Shown: positions 1 to 9,111, numbered from the stretch's first letter. The stretch: 62,229 nt of DNA from an uncultured Acidimicrobiales bacterium (GCA_902805555.1 CADCSY010000062.1:1-62229), one strand, 5' to 3'. The notes: a model not told the origin generated them from the letters alone. Numbers and translations: made by a program.

Positions 1-102
1 CGTCCCCGATCCGGCCTTCGTCCACGTCCGGCGACGTAGGACGTCCTGCGCAGCGGGGCGGCGGGGCGCAGGTCTCTGCCTCGTGCCACGGCCGGGCTGA
101 CG

Positions 103-753
103 TCAGAACGCGTAGCCGAAGCGTGCGAGGTCCTCGGCGTGGGCGACCTCGACGAGACGTCGGGCGGTCGAGGAGTAGTGCCGCCAGTAGGCGCGGTCGC
201 GCTCGGTGACGTTGACCCGCGGCACCGCGAGGACGAGGCCGAGGAGGTCTGCGAGGTCGGCCTCGAGCGCCTCCATGCGGAGCACCACGTCCGCCTCCTC
301 GAGGTGGCCCCGGTGGAGCCGGCGGGCGGCGGGCTGCGCGTCGACAGCCACGTCGAGCGCCTTGTGCAGCCAGGGTTCGAACTCGAGGGTCACTGCGTCC
401 ACGATGCGCTCGATGGCACCGGGCTGGGTGTGGACGAAGGACTGCCGGTCCCGGAGCTCGAGGACCCACCGGGTACGGCTCCGCTGCCACTCGGCGACGT
501 AGAAGTCGAAGGGGTTGCGGGTGGTCGTCACGATGCGCAGGCCGTGCCCGGCCGGGAGCAGCCCGGCGGCGACGAGCTGACCCACGGTCGCGTGCTTCGC
601 GTCGACGCCGTGGCCGGCGCTCCCGTCGGCGGGAACGGCGTTGGTGGTTCGGCCGGCGCGGAAGGACTCGATGAGCGACGTGCTCCCGGTGCCCGGAGCC
701 GCCGTGACGATGATGCCGGCGGCGCGGTCGACCAGGGCCACGCGGCCGAGCAT
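103..753 (-). CDS. Sulfotransferase-like P-loop protein
   Basis: About 216 residues. The N-terminus carries a P-loop-like TAAPGTGSTSL, which fits the 5'-phosphosulfate loop of PAPS-dependent sulfotransferases, and TTRNPFDFYVAEW in the middle resembles the 3'-phosphate-binding Arg-Asn-Pro element. The tail (YWRHYSSTARRLVEVAHAEDLARFGY) has the Tyr-rich helix and FGY ending common in sulfotransferase family 2 proteins. It would move sulfate from PAPS to an unknown acceptor; it is short and has no membrane segment. I chose the ATG at 753 because the P-loop follows 16 residues later; a GTG at 816 would add 21 residues of low-complexity sequence. It is divergent from the nucleotidyltransferase gene. 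Family fairly sure, substrate unknown. Confidence 0.6.
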   Translation of the reverse strand: MLGRVALVDRAAGIIVTAAPGTGSTSLIESFRAGRTTNAVPADGSAGHGVDAKHATVGQLVAAGLLPAGHGLRIVTTTRNPFDFYVAEWQRSRTRWVLELRDRQSFVHTQPGAIERIVDAVTLEFEPWLHKALDVAVDAQPAARRLHRGHLEEADVVLRMEALEADLADLLGLVLAVPRVNVTERDRAYWRHYSSTARRLVEVAHAEDLARFGYAF

Positions 754-771
754 GGCACGACCGCTCGGCGG

Positions 772-777
772 TACTTT
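772..777 (+). promoter_or_regulatory. Putative -10 element TACTTT
   Basis: TANNNT hexamer about 50 nt upstream of the nucleotidyltransferase ATG, in the divergent gap. No clear -35 box. Confidence 0.3.
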
Positions 778-827
778 GTGAGCCTGTTCACGAGGGCGTG
801 CACGACGAGCGTCCACGAGGAGGCGCC

Positions 828-1622
828 ATGGGTGGGCTCGAGGCCGTCGACGTTCGCTACCGCGACCTCTTCGAACGGTCGCAGGAGGTGCTCGGCCCCG
901 ACCCGAGGGTGGTGCGGGTCGAGGTCGGGGGGTCGGTGGGCGCGGGGACGGCGGATCGGTGGAGCGACCTCGACCTGGTGGTGGTGACCGAGCCTGCGGA
1001 GCACGAGGCCTTCCTGGCCGACTGGCCGGCGTGGCTCCGGTCGATCACGCCCACCGTCTTCGCCCGCACCCCGATCGCGCCGTTCGTCATCAACGCCGTC
1101 ACCCACGACGGCCTCACGCTCGACCTGAGCGTGTGGCCGGGCGAGGTCCCCGCCTTCGAGCCACCTGCGCAGTACACGGTCGGCGCCCTGTCGAGCCAGC
1201 GCTTCGACGAGGTCGGAGCGGCCCTCGAGTACGCGGTGGAGGAGCAGCTGCGGGGCCTCGTCGGGCCGTTCATCAGCCTCCTCCGACGGGAGGAGCACCT
1301 GCGCCACCTGACCGGCGTCCCCCACCTGATCGGGCTGCTCACCACGGTCTTCCTCGCCGAGACCGGGGGGCCGCCCCCCGGGAAGCACTGGAACCGGGCG
1401 TTCACCGCCGAGCAACGAGGCGCCGTCGCCGCACTCCCCCCGGTGTCCGCCACCCGCGAGGGCATCGTCGCCTTCGCCCTCGGGCTGGCCGAGCTCCTGG
1501 TGCGCCGAGCCCGTCCGCTCTACCCGGCGTTCGACCTGGTGTGGCCGGTCGAGCTCGCCGAGGTCGCCGCCGAGCGCATCCGCTCCGAGCTCGGGATCGA
1601 CGTCTCTGGCTGGCTCCGCTGA
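828..1622 (+). CDS. Nucleotidyltransferase-fold protein (aminoglycoside adenylyltransferase-like)
   Basis: 264 residues. Near residue 30 it has the signature GGSVGAGTADRWSDLDLVVV, the GS...DxD motif of the pol-beta nucleotidyltransferase superfamily, whose two Asp residues bind Mg-NTP. The remainder is mostly helical, as in stand-alone antibiotic nucleotidyltransferases and related proteins of unknown substrate. Start: the ATG at 828 follows an AGGAGG site at 818-823; a GTG at 798 in the same frame has no such site. It stands alone between two divergent or convergent neighbours. A role in antibiotic modification is only one possibility; many chromosomal relatives have no known resistance role. 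Confidence 0.75.
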   Translation: MGGLEAVDVRYRDLFERSQEVLGPDPRVVRVEVGGSVGAGTADRWSDLDLVVVTEPAEHEAFLADWPAWLRSITPTVFARTPIAPFVINAVTHDGLTLDLSVWPGEVPAFEPPAQYTVGALSSQRFDEVGAALEYAVEEQLRGLVGPFISLLRREEHLRHLTGVPHLIGLLTTVFLAETGGPPPGKHWNRAFTAEQRGAVAALPPVSATREGIVAFALGLAELLVRRARPLYPAFDLVWPVELAEVAAERIRSELGIDVSGWLR

Positions 1623-1776
1623 CGCCCTCCCGGCGGGACGGGCCAGGTCCACCCACCGCGACGCCTCGGTCGAGCCCCCGGCCGGGACCGGCGGCACCGA
1701 GGCGCGGCACCTGGGCCATGCCTCGGGGACCGAGCGACCGAGGGGCACCGCACCTGGTGGCCGCCCGCCTCGACGG

Positions 1777-2889
1777 TCAGGAGCGGTCGAGGACGGCGGG
1801 GCGGGGGAGCAGAGGCCCGGGTGCGGAGGGCCAGCGGGGGTCGGCGGTGAGGACCTCGATCCCGCCTCCCGTGCTCGTGATCACCGTGTCCTCCACCTTC
1901 GCCCCCGGCAGCGACGGGTTCCACGCCAGGGCGTTGCGCTCGACGATCACCTCCGGCCCGCCCGGGAGGGCGAGGGCGTCACGGGACAGGTACCCGCACG
2001 GTCCTCCCTGGTGGTGGTCCCGCTCGGCCCCGGGGTGGCCGGCATCGGCGTACGCCTCGACGACGGCCGCGTAGACGCTGCCAAGGTCGGCACCGGGGAC
2101 CGAGGCTCGCAGCGCCGCCGCCTCCACCGAGACGGTGGCCGCATGGAGCTCTCGCTCCTCCGTCGAGAGCGGCCGGAAGGCGACGAAGCGGGTCAGGTTG
2201 GCGTACAGGCCGGCGCGCCGTCCGCAGACGACCAGCATCGCCAGGCGGCCGATCGGCTCGGCCGCCGCCGTGGGGTGGCGGTGCTGCGGCAGGCGTCGCT
2301 CGTCCCCGACGAGGGTCAGCGCAGGGTGGATCCCCCGCTCCCAGAGCGCGCGGGCGACGGCACCGGCCAGCTGGTGACCCGACCAACCCGGTTCGGCCGC
2401 GGCGAGCACGTCGGTCACCGCCGCGGCCGCATCGTGCCCGAGGATGCGGTAGCGCGCCACCTCCTCGGGGGTGAGGGACCACCGGGCGCCGGGGAGCGCC
2501 GGAGGGAGCGCCACCTCGCCCTCCTCCGGCCGGTCGGAGGCCACGGGGCGGCCGCCCGCCTGCTCGACCACGAACGCAGCTGCCGGCGACGGGTCGTCCC
2601 ACCGGGCCGCCCACAGCGAGAGGCCGGACGGCACCTCCTCGGCACCGAGCCTCGCCACCTCGATCTCGTTCGTCAGCACCCAGGCGCCCGTCGGGGTGAC
2701 CAGGATCTCCGCGACGCCCACCTCCCCGGTGAGCAGCACGACGCTCGAGCCGCCGGCGGTGGCCCAGGAGAACCAGTCGACCCCTCGGAGCCGGACGCCG
2801 CCGAGCCCGTGCGCCGCACAGGCGGCCCGGAGGACCGCGAGCTTGGCCGCCACCTCGGCGGTGCGTCCCGCCCTCGATCCCTCGGCCAT
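1777..2889 (-). CDS. M24 (aminopeptidase P/creatinase fold) family protein with altered metal site
   Basis: 370 residues. An N-terminal creatinase-like domain (about 1-150) is followed by a pita-bread M24 domain. The C-terminal [12 protein letters not shown] matches the M24 motif that supplies a metal-binding Glu, and [10 protein letters not shown] occupies the place of the catalytic His region. The stretch that normally reads DxGxxxxGYxSDxTR is here [17 protein letters not shown], so both metal-binding Asp residues are absent. It may be a pseudo-peptidase or act without the usual dinuclear centre. The ATG at 2889 has a near-perfect GGAGGAGG site 5 nt upstream, which rules out the longer frame from 3069. 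Confidence 0.75.
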   Translation of the reverse strand: MAEGSRAGRTAEVAAKLAVLRAACAAHGLGGVRLRGVDWFSWATAGGSSVVLLTGEVGVAEILVTPTGAWVLTNEIEVARLGAEEVPSGLSLWAARWDDPSPAAAFVVEQAGGRPVASDRPEEGEVALPPALPGARWSLTPEEVARYRILGHDAAAAVTDVLAAAEPGWSGHQLAGAVARALWERGIHPALTLVGDERRLPQHRHPTAAAEPIGRLAMLVVCGRRAGLYANLTRFVAFRPLSTEERELHAATVSVEAAALRASVPGADLGSVYAAVVEAYADAGHPGAERDHHQGGPCGYLSRDALALPGGPEVIVERNALAWNPSLPGAKVEDTVITSTGGGIEVLTADPRWPSAPGPLLPRPAVLDRS

Positions 2890-3002
2890 CGATCCTCCTC
2901 CGTTGCGGAGCCACACGGGTCCGTCGGGCACGGTGCGTGGTGCGCCGCCCAGCCTGGCACCCCCGACTGCGGAAGAACCGAGCGCGTCGACGAGTTCTGG
3001 CG

Positions 3003-3008
3003 TATCAT
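3003..3008 (+). promoter_or_regulatory. Putative -10 element TATCAT of the sigma factor gene
   Basis: AT-rich hexamer in a very GC-rich gap, about 110 nt upstream of the sigma factor GTG. It would give a leader of about 100 nt. No convincing -35 box. Confidence 0.4.
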
Positions 3009-3118
3009 GTGGGACCGCAAAGCGGGTCAGGTCTCTCGCGGGTGGCGGACGACCCCGGCGTCCGGCCACCTACACGACGCTCCTGGAGACCTCGGATCCG
3101 GGCCATACAGGAGGTTCA

Positions 3119-4051
3119 GTGAGCAACGCACGCACCGACGACGCCGATGCCGACATCGTCCGGATGTACCTCAACGACATCGGGCGCCACGCGCTGCTGA
3201 CCAAGGCTGACGAGGCGGTCCTCGGTGAGGCCGTCCAGGCCGCGGCGACGGCACGGGCTCGGCTGGCCGACACCTCGCTCACGCTCAGCACCTCCGAGCG
3301 CAACGCCCTGCGCCGGACGGTGCGGGCGGGCGAGCGGGCCACCACCCGCTTCGTCGAGGCCAACCTGCGCCTGGTCGTGTCGATCGCGAAGAAGTACCAG
3401 CGCTCGGAGCTGCCCCTGCTCGACCTCATCCAGGAGGGGAACCTGGGGCTCATCCACGCCGTCGAGAAGTTCGACTGGCGCAAGGGCTTCAAGTTCTCCA
3501 CCTACGCCACGTGGTGGATCCGCCAGGCCATCACCCGCGGCATCGCCAACTCGGCCAAGACCATCCGCATGCCCGTCCACGCCGAGGACACCCTGCGGGC
3601 CTACGACAAGACCCGCAGCATGCTCGAGACCACCCTCCGGCGTCGCCCCACCATCGAGGAGATCGCCGCCGAGATGGGCGTCACCCTCGAGCAGCTGAAC
3701 GTGGTCATCACCGCCGGGCGGGTGTCCGCCTCCCTCGACGACACCCTCGGCGACGACGGGAGCGCCACGATCGGCGACGTGGCCGCCATCGCCACCGACG
3801 ACCCGGCGGCGGAGGCCGTGCGGGTGACCACCTCGGCCGAGGTGCACCGCGGCCTGTCCAGCCTGAACGAGCGTGAGCTGCGCATCCTCACGCTGCGCTT
3901 CGGGCTCGACGGCAGCCACCCGAAGTCCCTCGAGGAGGTGGGCGAGGAGTTCGACCTCACCCGCGAGCGGATCCGCCAGATCGAGTCGCGAGCGCTGAGC
4001 AAGCTCCGCCACCCGACGAGCGCGAGCATCCTCGGCGCCCTTGCCTCCTGA
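3119..4051 (+). CDS. RNA polymerase sigma factor, sigma-70 family group 2
   Basis: 310 residues. Region 1.2 ([17 protein letters not shown]) lies near residues 16-32, region 2 contains the core-binding and -10 recognition stretch [20 protein letters not shown] followed by [15 protein letters not shown], region 3 follows, and region 4 ends with [18 protein letters not shown], the -35-recognising helix-turn-helix. It lacks the long acidic N-terminus of a principal sigma factor, so it is most likely a group 2 (HrdB/SigB-type) alternative sigma. The GTG start at 3119 sits 4 nt after an AGGAGG site at 3109-3114. Monocistronic; its stop lies in the arm of a terminator shared with the convergent gene. 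Confidence 0.93.
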   Translation: MSNARTDDADADIVRMYLNDIGRHALLTKADEAVLGEAVQAAATARARLADTSLTLSTSERNALRRTVRAGERATTRFVEANLRLVVSIAKKYQRSELPLLDLIQEGNLGLIHAVEKFDWRKGFKFSTYATWWIRQAITRGIANSAKTIRMPVHAEDTLRAYDKTRSMLETTLRRRPTIEEIAAEMGVTLEQLNVVITAGRVSASLDDTLGDDGSATIGDVAAIATDDPAAEAVRVTTSAEVHRGLSSLNERELRILTLRFGLDGSHPKSLEEVGEEFDLTRERIRQIESRALSKLRHPTSASILGALAS

Positions 4052-4066
4052 GGCGCCGCCGCCTCA
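4049..4066. terminator. Bidirectional hairpin between convergent genes
   Basis: Seven-base perfect inverted repeat (TGAGGCG/CGCCTCA, loop CCGC). The stop codons of both convergent genes form the outer arms. No U-tract, as is usual at this GC content. Confidence 0.5.
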
Positions 4067-5332
4067 CCAGCCGAGCAGCACCTTGGCCACCTCGGCCGGC
4101 TGGCCCACGCGCGTCCGGACGCTCCCCCCCCGGGCGTAGGACGGGGTCAAGAGCGCGAGCACGGTGAGCCCGACCGCCAGGTGCGTCACCGCCCTCGAAG
4201 CGCGCGTCCGGCGGATGCCGCCGGTGGTGCGCAGGCGCGCCGCCAGCCACACGACCCCGAGCACCGAGTTCATCGCCGCATAGGCGATCCAGCGGCCCCA
4301 GTCGTGGCCGAGCGGGGCGAGCAGCAGGGGGGCGGCGGCGGCGCCCGCCCACAACGCCCCGAGCAGCACGCCGCGCCCTCTCGGGACGAGCCTGCGCCCG
4401 ACGAGGGCGGCGACGGCGACCGAGGGCAGGCTCGCCAGCAGCGAGATGAGGTGGCGGCCGTGGCCCCGTTCGGCGACCACCTCTGCGCTGTAGCGCACGT
4501 TCTCGCTGAAGGTCCGGGTGTGGTTGAGGATCGCCCACCGGCCCTTCGTCTCGTTCGGACCGAGCTCGACGACGTCGCGCACGACGGCCAACCGCTCGGG
4601 CACCTCCCCTCTCGGCAGCGTGGGCTCGGCCGCCACCCAGGCCAGCGCCACCAGGGGGAGCGCGATGACGACCGCCACCTCGGCCACCACCCGCCGCCAG
4701 CGTGCGGGGTCGGCTCGCGCCACGACCGCGGCGAGGACGAGCGGGAGGGCCAGCACGACGAAGCCCTCGTGCACGAGCACGCCCACCGCAGCCAGCACCC
4801 CGACGAGCGGGAGCCGCCACCGGCCGGCGTCGCCCAGCAGCACCACCAGCGCCGCGCTGGTGACGAGGAGCACGAGGGCGTCGAACGCAGCCGGTTCGAA
4901 CCCGAAGGTGCGCAGGGTGCCCGGTGAACCGACGAGCAGCACGCCCAGCAGACAGGTGGTCCAGCTCGGCCAGGCCCGGTGGGCGGCGGTGGCCAGGCGC
5001 ACCAGGAGGCCGAGGACGACCAGCAGGACGACGACCGACACCCACGTCACGATGCGGACGCTGACCCGCTCGACGCCCAGCAGCTGCAGGACGGTGGCTG
5101 GCAGGGCTCTCGCCCGGTAGCCGCGCTGCACGCTCAGCCCCCAGAACGACATGAGGAAGTCGCTCGGTGCGGCCGGCACGACCAGGGCCGTCGCGAGGGC
5201 CCCGACCGTCACCAGCCAGCATCTGAGGGCGAGGCTCGACGGCACGGGGGCGACCCCGGTCGTCACGCCCGTCGTCTCCGAGGCCGGCGGCGGCCGCTCC
5301 TCCGTCGCAGGCGCCACTCGCAGGTCCGACAC
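4064..5332 (-). CDS. Polytopic membrane protein, possibly GT-C glycosyltransferase-like
   Basis: 422 residues with about nine to ten hydrophobic helices, starting near residue 38 after a Pro/Thr-rich cytoplasmic leader. A loop after helix 1 reads SFWGLSVQRGYRARALPATV, rich in Arg and aromatic residues, and a second large loop contains ERGHGRHLISL. Such layouts occur in uncharacterised envelope glycosyltransferases and in O-antigen-ligase-like proteins, but I see no acidic catalytic motif that I can assign. The GTG start is preceded by the hexamer CAGCCT 6 nt upstream, consistent with a leaderless message. Function unknown. Confidence 0.6.
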   Translation of the reverse strand: MSDLRVAPATEERPPPASETTGVTTGVAPVPSSLALRCWLVTVGALATALVVPAAPSDFLMSFWGLSVQRGYRARALPATVLQLLGVERVSVRIVTWVSVVVLLVVLGLLVRLATAAHRAWPSWTTCLLGVLLVGSPGTLRTFGFEPAAFDALVLLVTSAALVVLLGDAGRWRLPLVGVLAAVGVLVHEGFVVLALPLVLAAVVARADPARWRRVVAEVAVVIALPLVALAWVAAEPTLPRGEVPERLAVVRDVVELGPNETKGRWAILNHTRTFSENVRYSAEVVAERGHGRHLISLLASLPSVAVAALVGRRLVPRGRGVLLGALWAGAAAAPLLLAPLGHDWGRWIAYAAMNSVLGVVWLAARLRTTGGIRRTRASRAVTHLAVGLTVLALLTPSYARGGSVRTRVGQPAEVAKVLLGW

Positions 5333-5338
5333 CAGGCA

Positions 5339-5344
5339 AGGCTG
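5339..5344 (-). promoter_or_regulatory. Leaderless -10 element CAGCCT
   Basis: YANNNT hexamer 6 nt before the GTG at 5332; no Shine-Dalgarno sequence. Confidence 0.4.
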
Positions 5345-5463
5345 CCATCGCCGCCACCGCCGGCCGGTCGCCCCCCGCCCGGCCCTTCCCGGGCGGCCCG
5401 CCGGGCCAGACCTCCACCGGCGGATGCACGACGGCGAGCGGCGTCGCGTGGAAGGCTGTTCCC

Positions 5464-5832
5464 GTGGAGGACGGAGGCATCGAGGGGTCCGGCACGGTCG
5501 ACGCAGGGCGGGAGGCCGAGCGGCGGGCCCACCCCCGGGTCGGCACCCGGTTCGGGGTCCACTGCCGCCGGATGGGTCGCAGCGGCATCGACCGCGACGT
5601 CGAGGTCGTCGACCTCTCGATGGGTGGCATGCGGATCATGGGGACCGGTGAGCTCAGGACCGGCGACGTGGTGGAGCTCACCATCTCCGAGGCCGGGCCC
5701 ACCCTGACCCTCACCGGGCTCGTCGTGGGCAACAGCGAGGTCGCAGCCGGCCCGTGCAGCCACATCGCCTTCACCCGCCTCGCCCCGACGACCCTCGAGC
5801 ACATCGGCCAGCTCGTCGACCGGGGGGGCTAG
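5464..5832 (+). CDS. PilZ domain protein (c-di-GMP receptor)
   Basis: 122 residues, essentially one PilZ domain. RRAHPRVGTRF near residues 20-30 supplies the RxxxR half of the c-di-GMP site, and DLSMGGMRIMG near residue 55 supplies the (D/N)xSxxG half; both are intact, so ligand binding is expected. It is a stand-alone domain with no fused effector, so it presumably acts on an unknown partner. The GTG start has no clear ribosome-binding site, only an AAGGCT hexamer 6 nt upstream that weakly resembles the leaderless pattern elsewhere in the window. Confidence 0.85.
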   Translation: MEDGGIEGSGTVDAGREAERRAHPRVGTRFGVHCRRMGRSGIDRDVEVVDLSMGGMRIMGTGELRTGDVVELTISEAGPTLTLTGLVVGNSEVAAGPCSHIAFTRLAPTTLEHIGQLVDRGG

Positions 5833-5878
5833 CGGACCCCGGCGTGGCGGGCGGCGGACCTGGGAAGGGCCGGGAGCG

Positions 5879-6433
5879 GTGATGCGATCGCTCCGAGGTC
5901 GGCTGCTCGTGGCCACCCCCCTCCTCGCCGACGGGGTCTTCGACCGCAGCGTCATCCTGCTCCTCGAGCACGGGGAGGAGGAGGGGGCGGTCGGGCTGGT
6001 GCTCAACCGGCCGAGCGACCTCGACGTCGGTGGGGCGCTCCCGGAGTGGCGGGGCGCCGCTGCGGACCCCGGGGTGGTCTTCCTCGGCGGGCCCGTCGGC
6101 CAGGGTGGCGCCATCTGCCTCGGGCGGGCGTCGGGGCCACCTGCCGTCGGCTGGGAGCAGGTCGTCGGGCAGGTGGGGATCGTCGACCTGGCGCTCGCGC
6201 CCGAGGACGTGCTCGGCCCGGTCGACCAGGTGCGGGTGTTCACCGGCTACGCCGGGTGGTCACCGGGCCAGCTCGAGGGGGAGCTCGAGGCCGGCGCATG
6301 GCTCGTGGCCCGGGCCGAGCCCGACGACGCCACGAGCCTCGACCCGTCCGGGCTGTGGCGTGCAGTGCTGCGCCGCCAGCGGGGCCGGGCGGCGTGGCTC
6401 GCCAACTTCCCCGACGACCCGGCGCTGAACTGA
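5879..6433 (+). CDS. YqgE/AlgH family protein (DUF179)
   Basis: 184 residues, the normal length. The N-terminus GRLLVATPLLADGVFDRSVI, then LLEHGEEEGAVGLVLNRPSD and VFLGGPVGQGG, are the hallmark blocks of this family. The molecular function is not established; AlgH in Pseudomonas was named for an effect on alginate. The start is either the GTG at 5879 or the ATG at 5882 directly after it, both behind a GGGAG site. Forty-six bases separate it from the PilZ gene, so the two may share a transcript. Confidence 0.9.
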   Translation: MMRSLRGRLLVATPLLADGVFDRSVILLLEHGEEEGAVGLVLNRPSDLDVGGALPEWRGAAADPGVVFLGGPVGQGGAICLGRASGPPAVGWEQVVGQVGIVDLALAPEDVLGPVDQVRVFTGYAGWSPGQLEGELEAGAWLVARAEPDDATSLDPSGLWRAVLRRQRGRAAWLANFPDDPALN

Positions 6434-6437
6434 CCGG

Positions 6438-6941
6438 TCAGCCCTCGATGCGCTGCCCCGCCCGCTCCCGGCGCTCGAGGCTCTGGCCCGCGAGCTCCTC
6501 GAGCTCGTCGTCGGGCGCCTCCTCCACCGCGATGACCCTGTCGTCGGCGTCCGGCAGGGCCCGGAGCAGCTCGTCGAGCTTCCGCTGCATCGAGAGCTGC
6601 TGGCGGGTGGAGGAGTGCTGGATGACGAAGACCATCAGGAGGGTGACGCAGGAGCTGGCCGAGTAGAGGACCACCTGCCACCAGCTGGGGAAGCGGGTGA
6701 CGAAGCCGACCGCGGTCCAGAGCGCGACCGCTGCACCGGCCAGGAGGCCAGCAGCCGCGTGCGAGGTGGCCTCGTCCACCCGGTGGAGCACCCGGCTGCC
6801 CCAGTGCCGCTCGTGCCAGGCCTCGCCGTGCTGCACCACGGGTCCGGCCGGGCGCCGGGCGCCGGTCAACAGGACCCGGCAGCGCGCGGTGAAGCTCTCC
6901 GGGTGCTGGCGGGTCAGCTGTGCGTCGTCGTGGATCGCCAC
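6438..6941 (-). CDS. Low-affinity iron permease-like membrane protein
   Basis: About 167 residues. Two transmembrane helices (AAAGLLAGAAVALWTAVGF and WWQVVLYSASSCVTLLMVFVIQ) are followed by a cytoplasmic helix with KLDELLRALPDADDR and EEAPDDELEEL. This order, and the LMVFVIQ...KLDELLRA block in particular, is that of the low-affinity iron permease family (PF04120). Iron transport by bacterial members is not well proven. The likely start is the GTG at 6941; the frame stays open to 7082, but that would overlap the divergent acyl-CoA dehydrogenase start and add a Pro-rich, non-conserved leader. Confidence 0.65.
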   Translation of the reverse strand: MAIHDDAQLTRQHPESFTARCRVLLTGARRPAGPVVQHGEAWHERHWGSRVLHRVDEATSHAAAGLLAGAAVALWTAVGFVTRFPSWWQVVLYSASSCVTLLMVFVIQHSSTRQQLSMQRKLDELLRALPDADDRVIAVEEAPDDELEELAGQSLERRERAGQRIEG

Positions 6942-7072
6942 CGGCGTCGCGTACCCAGGAGCAGCAGGAGCAGGAACCCCACCGAGGCGCGCCGGGCAGC
7001 GGGCGGGTGCGGGAGGACGAGGACCGGTCCTGGTGCCATGATCGGGTGACACGAAGCGCACAGGGGAGACCG

Positions 7073-8350
7073 ATGCCTGCAAACCCGTTGAACGTCGACG
7101 ACTTCGGGGGCGAGCTGTTCAACCTCGGCATGTCCGAGGGTGCCCGCCCGTTGCTGGAGGCGGTCAAGACCTTCATCCGCGAGGAGGTGCAGCCCATGAG
7201 CGTGGAGTTCTTCGCCCTGGGCGCCGACCGCGAGGACCGCTGGGGCTACGCCCCCGGACAGCTCGAGCTGCTCGAGGGGGTCAAGGACAAGGCGAAGGCC
7301 AACGGCCTCTGGAACTTCTTCCTGCCGAACGCCGAGACGGGCCAGGGTCTCAGCAACCTCGACTACGCGTACATCGCGGCCGAGCTCGGCAAGAACCCGC
7401 TCGCCTCGGAGTGCCTCAACTGCGCCGCACCCGACACCGGCAACATGGAGGTGCTCGAGCGCGTCGGGACGCCCGAGCAGAAGAAGCGGTGGCTCGAGCC
7501 GCTCCTGGACGGGGAGATCCGGTCGGCGTTCGCCATGACCGAGCCGGACCTCGCTTCCTCCGATGCGAGGAACATCTCGACCTCGGCCGTGCTCGACGGC
7601 GAGGAGTGGGTCATCAACGGCGAGAAGTACTACATCTCGGGTGCCGGCGACCCCCGCTGCAAGATCATGATCGTCATGGTCAAGACGAACCCCGAGGCCT
7701 CGGCCCACCTGCAGCAGTCGCAGATCCTCGTGCCGCTGCCGCACCCCGGGGTGGAGGTCCTCGGGCCGATGCACGTCTTCGGCAAGGACGACGCGCCCCA
7801 CGGCCACATGCACCTGCGCTTCACCGACGTCCGGGTCCCGAAGGAGAACATCCTCCTGGGCGAGGGCAGAGGCTTCGAGATCTCGCAGCTCCGGCTCGGC
7901 CCCGGGCGCATCCACCACTGCATGCGCTCGATCGGGGCGGCCGAGAAGGCGCTCCAGCTCATGGTGGAGCGGGGCCTCAGCCGGGAGGCGTTCGGCAAGC
8001 CGCTCGTGAGCCTCGGCGGCAACACCGAGATCATCTCCCGCGCCCGCATCGAGATCGAGGCGATGCGCCTGATGGTCCTCAAGGCGGCCAAGGCCATGGA
8101 CCTCATGGGCAACGCCGAGGCCAGGGTGTGGGTCAGCGCGGTCAAGGCGATGGTGCCCGAGCGGGTCTGCCAGATCATCGACCAGGCGATCCAGATGCAC
8201 GGCGCCACCGGTGTCTCGGCCTGGACACCGCTCGCGGACATGTACACCTCGCAGCGGACGCTGCGCCTCGCCGACGGCCCCGACGAGGTCCACCACATGG
8301 TCGTCGGCCGGGCCGAGATCGCCAGGTACCAGCCGCAGGCGCCTCGCTGA
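7073..8350 (+). CDS. Acyl-CoA dehydrogenase, ACAD10/11-like
   Basis: 425 residues covering the N-terminal helical, middle beta and C-terminal helical FAD domains. AFAMTEPDLASSDARNI is the flavin-contacting middle motif, and GRIHHCMRSIGAAEKAL with QMHGATGVSAWTPLADMY and LADGPDEVHHM marks the C-terminal domain. The sequence resembles the dehydrogenase domain of ACAD10/ACAD11, which act on long or branched (including 4-hydroxy) acyl-CoA. It would pass electrons to ETF. The ATG at 7073 follows a GGGGAGA site. Substrate uncertain. Confidence 0.9.
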   Translation: MPANPLNVDDFGGELFNLGMSEGARPLLEAVKTFIREEVQPMSVEFFALGADREDRWGYAPGQLELLEGVKDKAKANGLWNFFLPNAETGQGLSNLDYAYIAAELGKNPLASECLNCAAPDTGNMEVLERVGTPEQKKRWLEPLLDGEIRSAFAMTEPDLASSDARNISTSAVLDGEEWVINGEKYYISGAGDPRCKIMIVMVKTNPEASAHLQQSQILVPLPHPGVEVLGPMHVFGKDDAPHGHMHLRFTDVRVPKENILLGEGRGFEISQLRLGPGRIHHCMRSIGAAEKALQLMVERGLSREAFGKPLVSLGGNTEIISRARIEIEAMRLMVLKAAKAMDLMGNAEARVWVSAVKAMVPERVCQIIDQAIQMHGATGVSAWTPLADMYTSQRTLRLADGPDEVHHMVVGRAEIARYQPQAPR

Positions 8351-8357
8351 GCCGCAT

Positions 8358-8388
8358 GGGGTGCCCGCCCGGACGGGCGGGCCACCCC
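8358..8388. terminator. Strong GC hairpin between convergent genes
   Basis: Arms of 14 and 15 nt (GGGGTGCCCGCCCG against CGGGCGGGCCACCCC) pair with a single bulge around a 2-nt loop, just after the acyl-CoA dehydrogenase stop. Confidence 0.55.
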
Positions 8389-8438
8389 CGGTCCGCCGGC
8401 GGTCGTCGCCGGGGGGAGGGGGAGTCTGGCGGGAGGGT

Positions 8439-9104
8439 CTAGCGACCGAGGCGCCGCCTGAGCTCGACGTGGACCGCCTGGCCGACGATGGCCTCGAGCT
8501 CGTCGGCCATGGCGTCGACCACCGGGCGGTCACCGACGTGGGCCTCGGGCTCCTCGGTGCAGCACCACGCCATCGTCGTGCCGATCTCGCCCCAGTCCCG
8601 TCTCGTCCAGCCCCGCACCGTGGCCACCTCGCCGCCGTCCTCCCGAGGTTCCCAGTCGACCTTCACCGGGAGCTGCCAGCACACCGACGGCTTCCAGTCG
8701 ACGGGGGACTCGCCGGCGTCGAGCGCCGCGAGGTGGAGGGCGCAGCCGGCGCCGCCCTCGAAGCCGGGGCGGTTGAGGAAGATGCAGGCGCCGTCGACGA
8801 CCCTCGTGTTCCTCCTGGTGTCGTCGGCGAAGATGCCGCCGGTGGCAGCCACCGCGTGGTGCTGGAAGCGCCCGGGCTCGAGCCACGTCGTGCGAGCCGC
8901 CACCGTCGGGCCGTCGTCACCGTCGAGGGCGGCGCCCACGGAGCAGCAACCCTGGCCCAGGTGCGCAGCCCGCTCCGGGAGGATCCCCTCGCACCCCCGC
9001 CCGAAGATGCACGTCCAGCTGGAGGTGAGGAAGCCGATGTCGAAGCGCCACGTCGTGTCGCCGTCGTGGACCAGCTCGACCTCAGCCGGTGCGCTCCCCT
9101 CCAC
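8439..9104 (-). CDS. Cysteine-rich protein, probable metal-cluster binder
   Basis: 221 residues with nine cysteines, grouped as WTCIFGRGC, GQGCC, single Cys in GACIFLN, AGCALH and VCWQL, and WCC near the C-terminus. The pattern resembles YkgJ/DUF3109-type proteins thought to bind zinc or an Fe-S cluster, but I cannot assign it with certainty. No signal peptide or membrane helix. The GTG at 9104 is chosen because TACCCT lies 7 nt upstream, the leaderless pattern seen at neighbouring genes; an in-frame GTG at 9152 would lie upstream of that hexamer. Function unknown. Confidence 0.65.
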   Translation of the reverse strand: MEGSAPAEVELVHDGDTTWRFDIGFLTSSWTCIFGRGCEGILPERAAHLGQGCCSVGAALDGDDGPTVAARTTWLEPGRFQHHAVAATGGIFADDTRRNTRVVDGACIFLNRPGFEGGAGCALHLAALDAGESPVDWKPSVCWQLPVKVDWEPREDGGEVATVRGWTRRDWGEIGTTMAWCCTEEPEAHVGDRPVVDAMADELEAIVGQAVHVELRRRLGR

Positions 9105-9111
9105 GTGTCCG

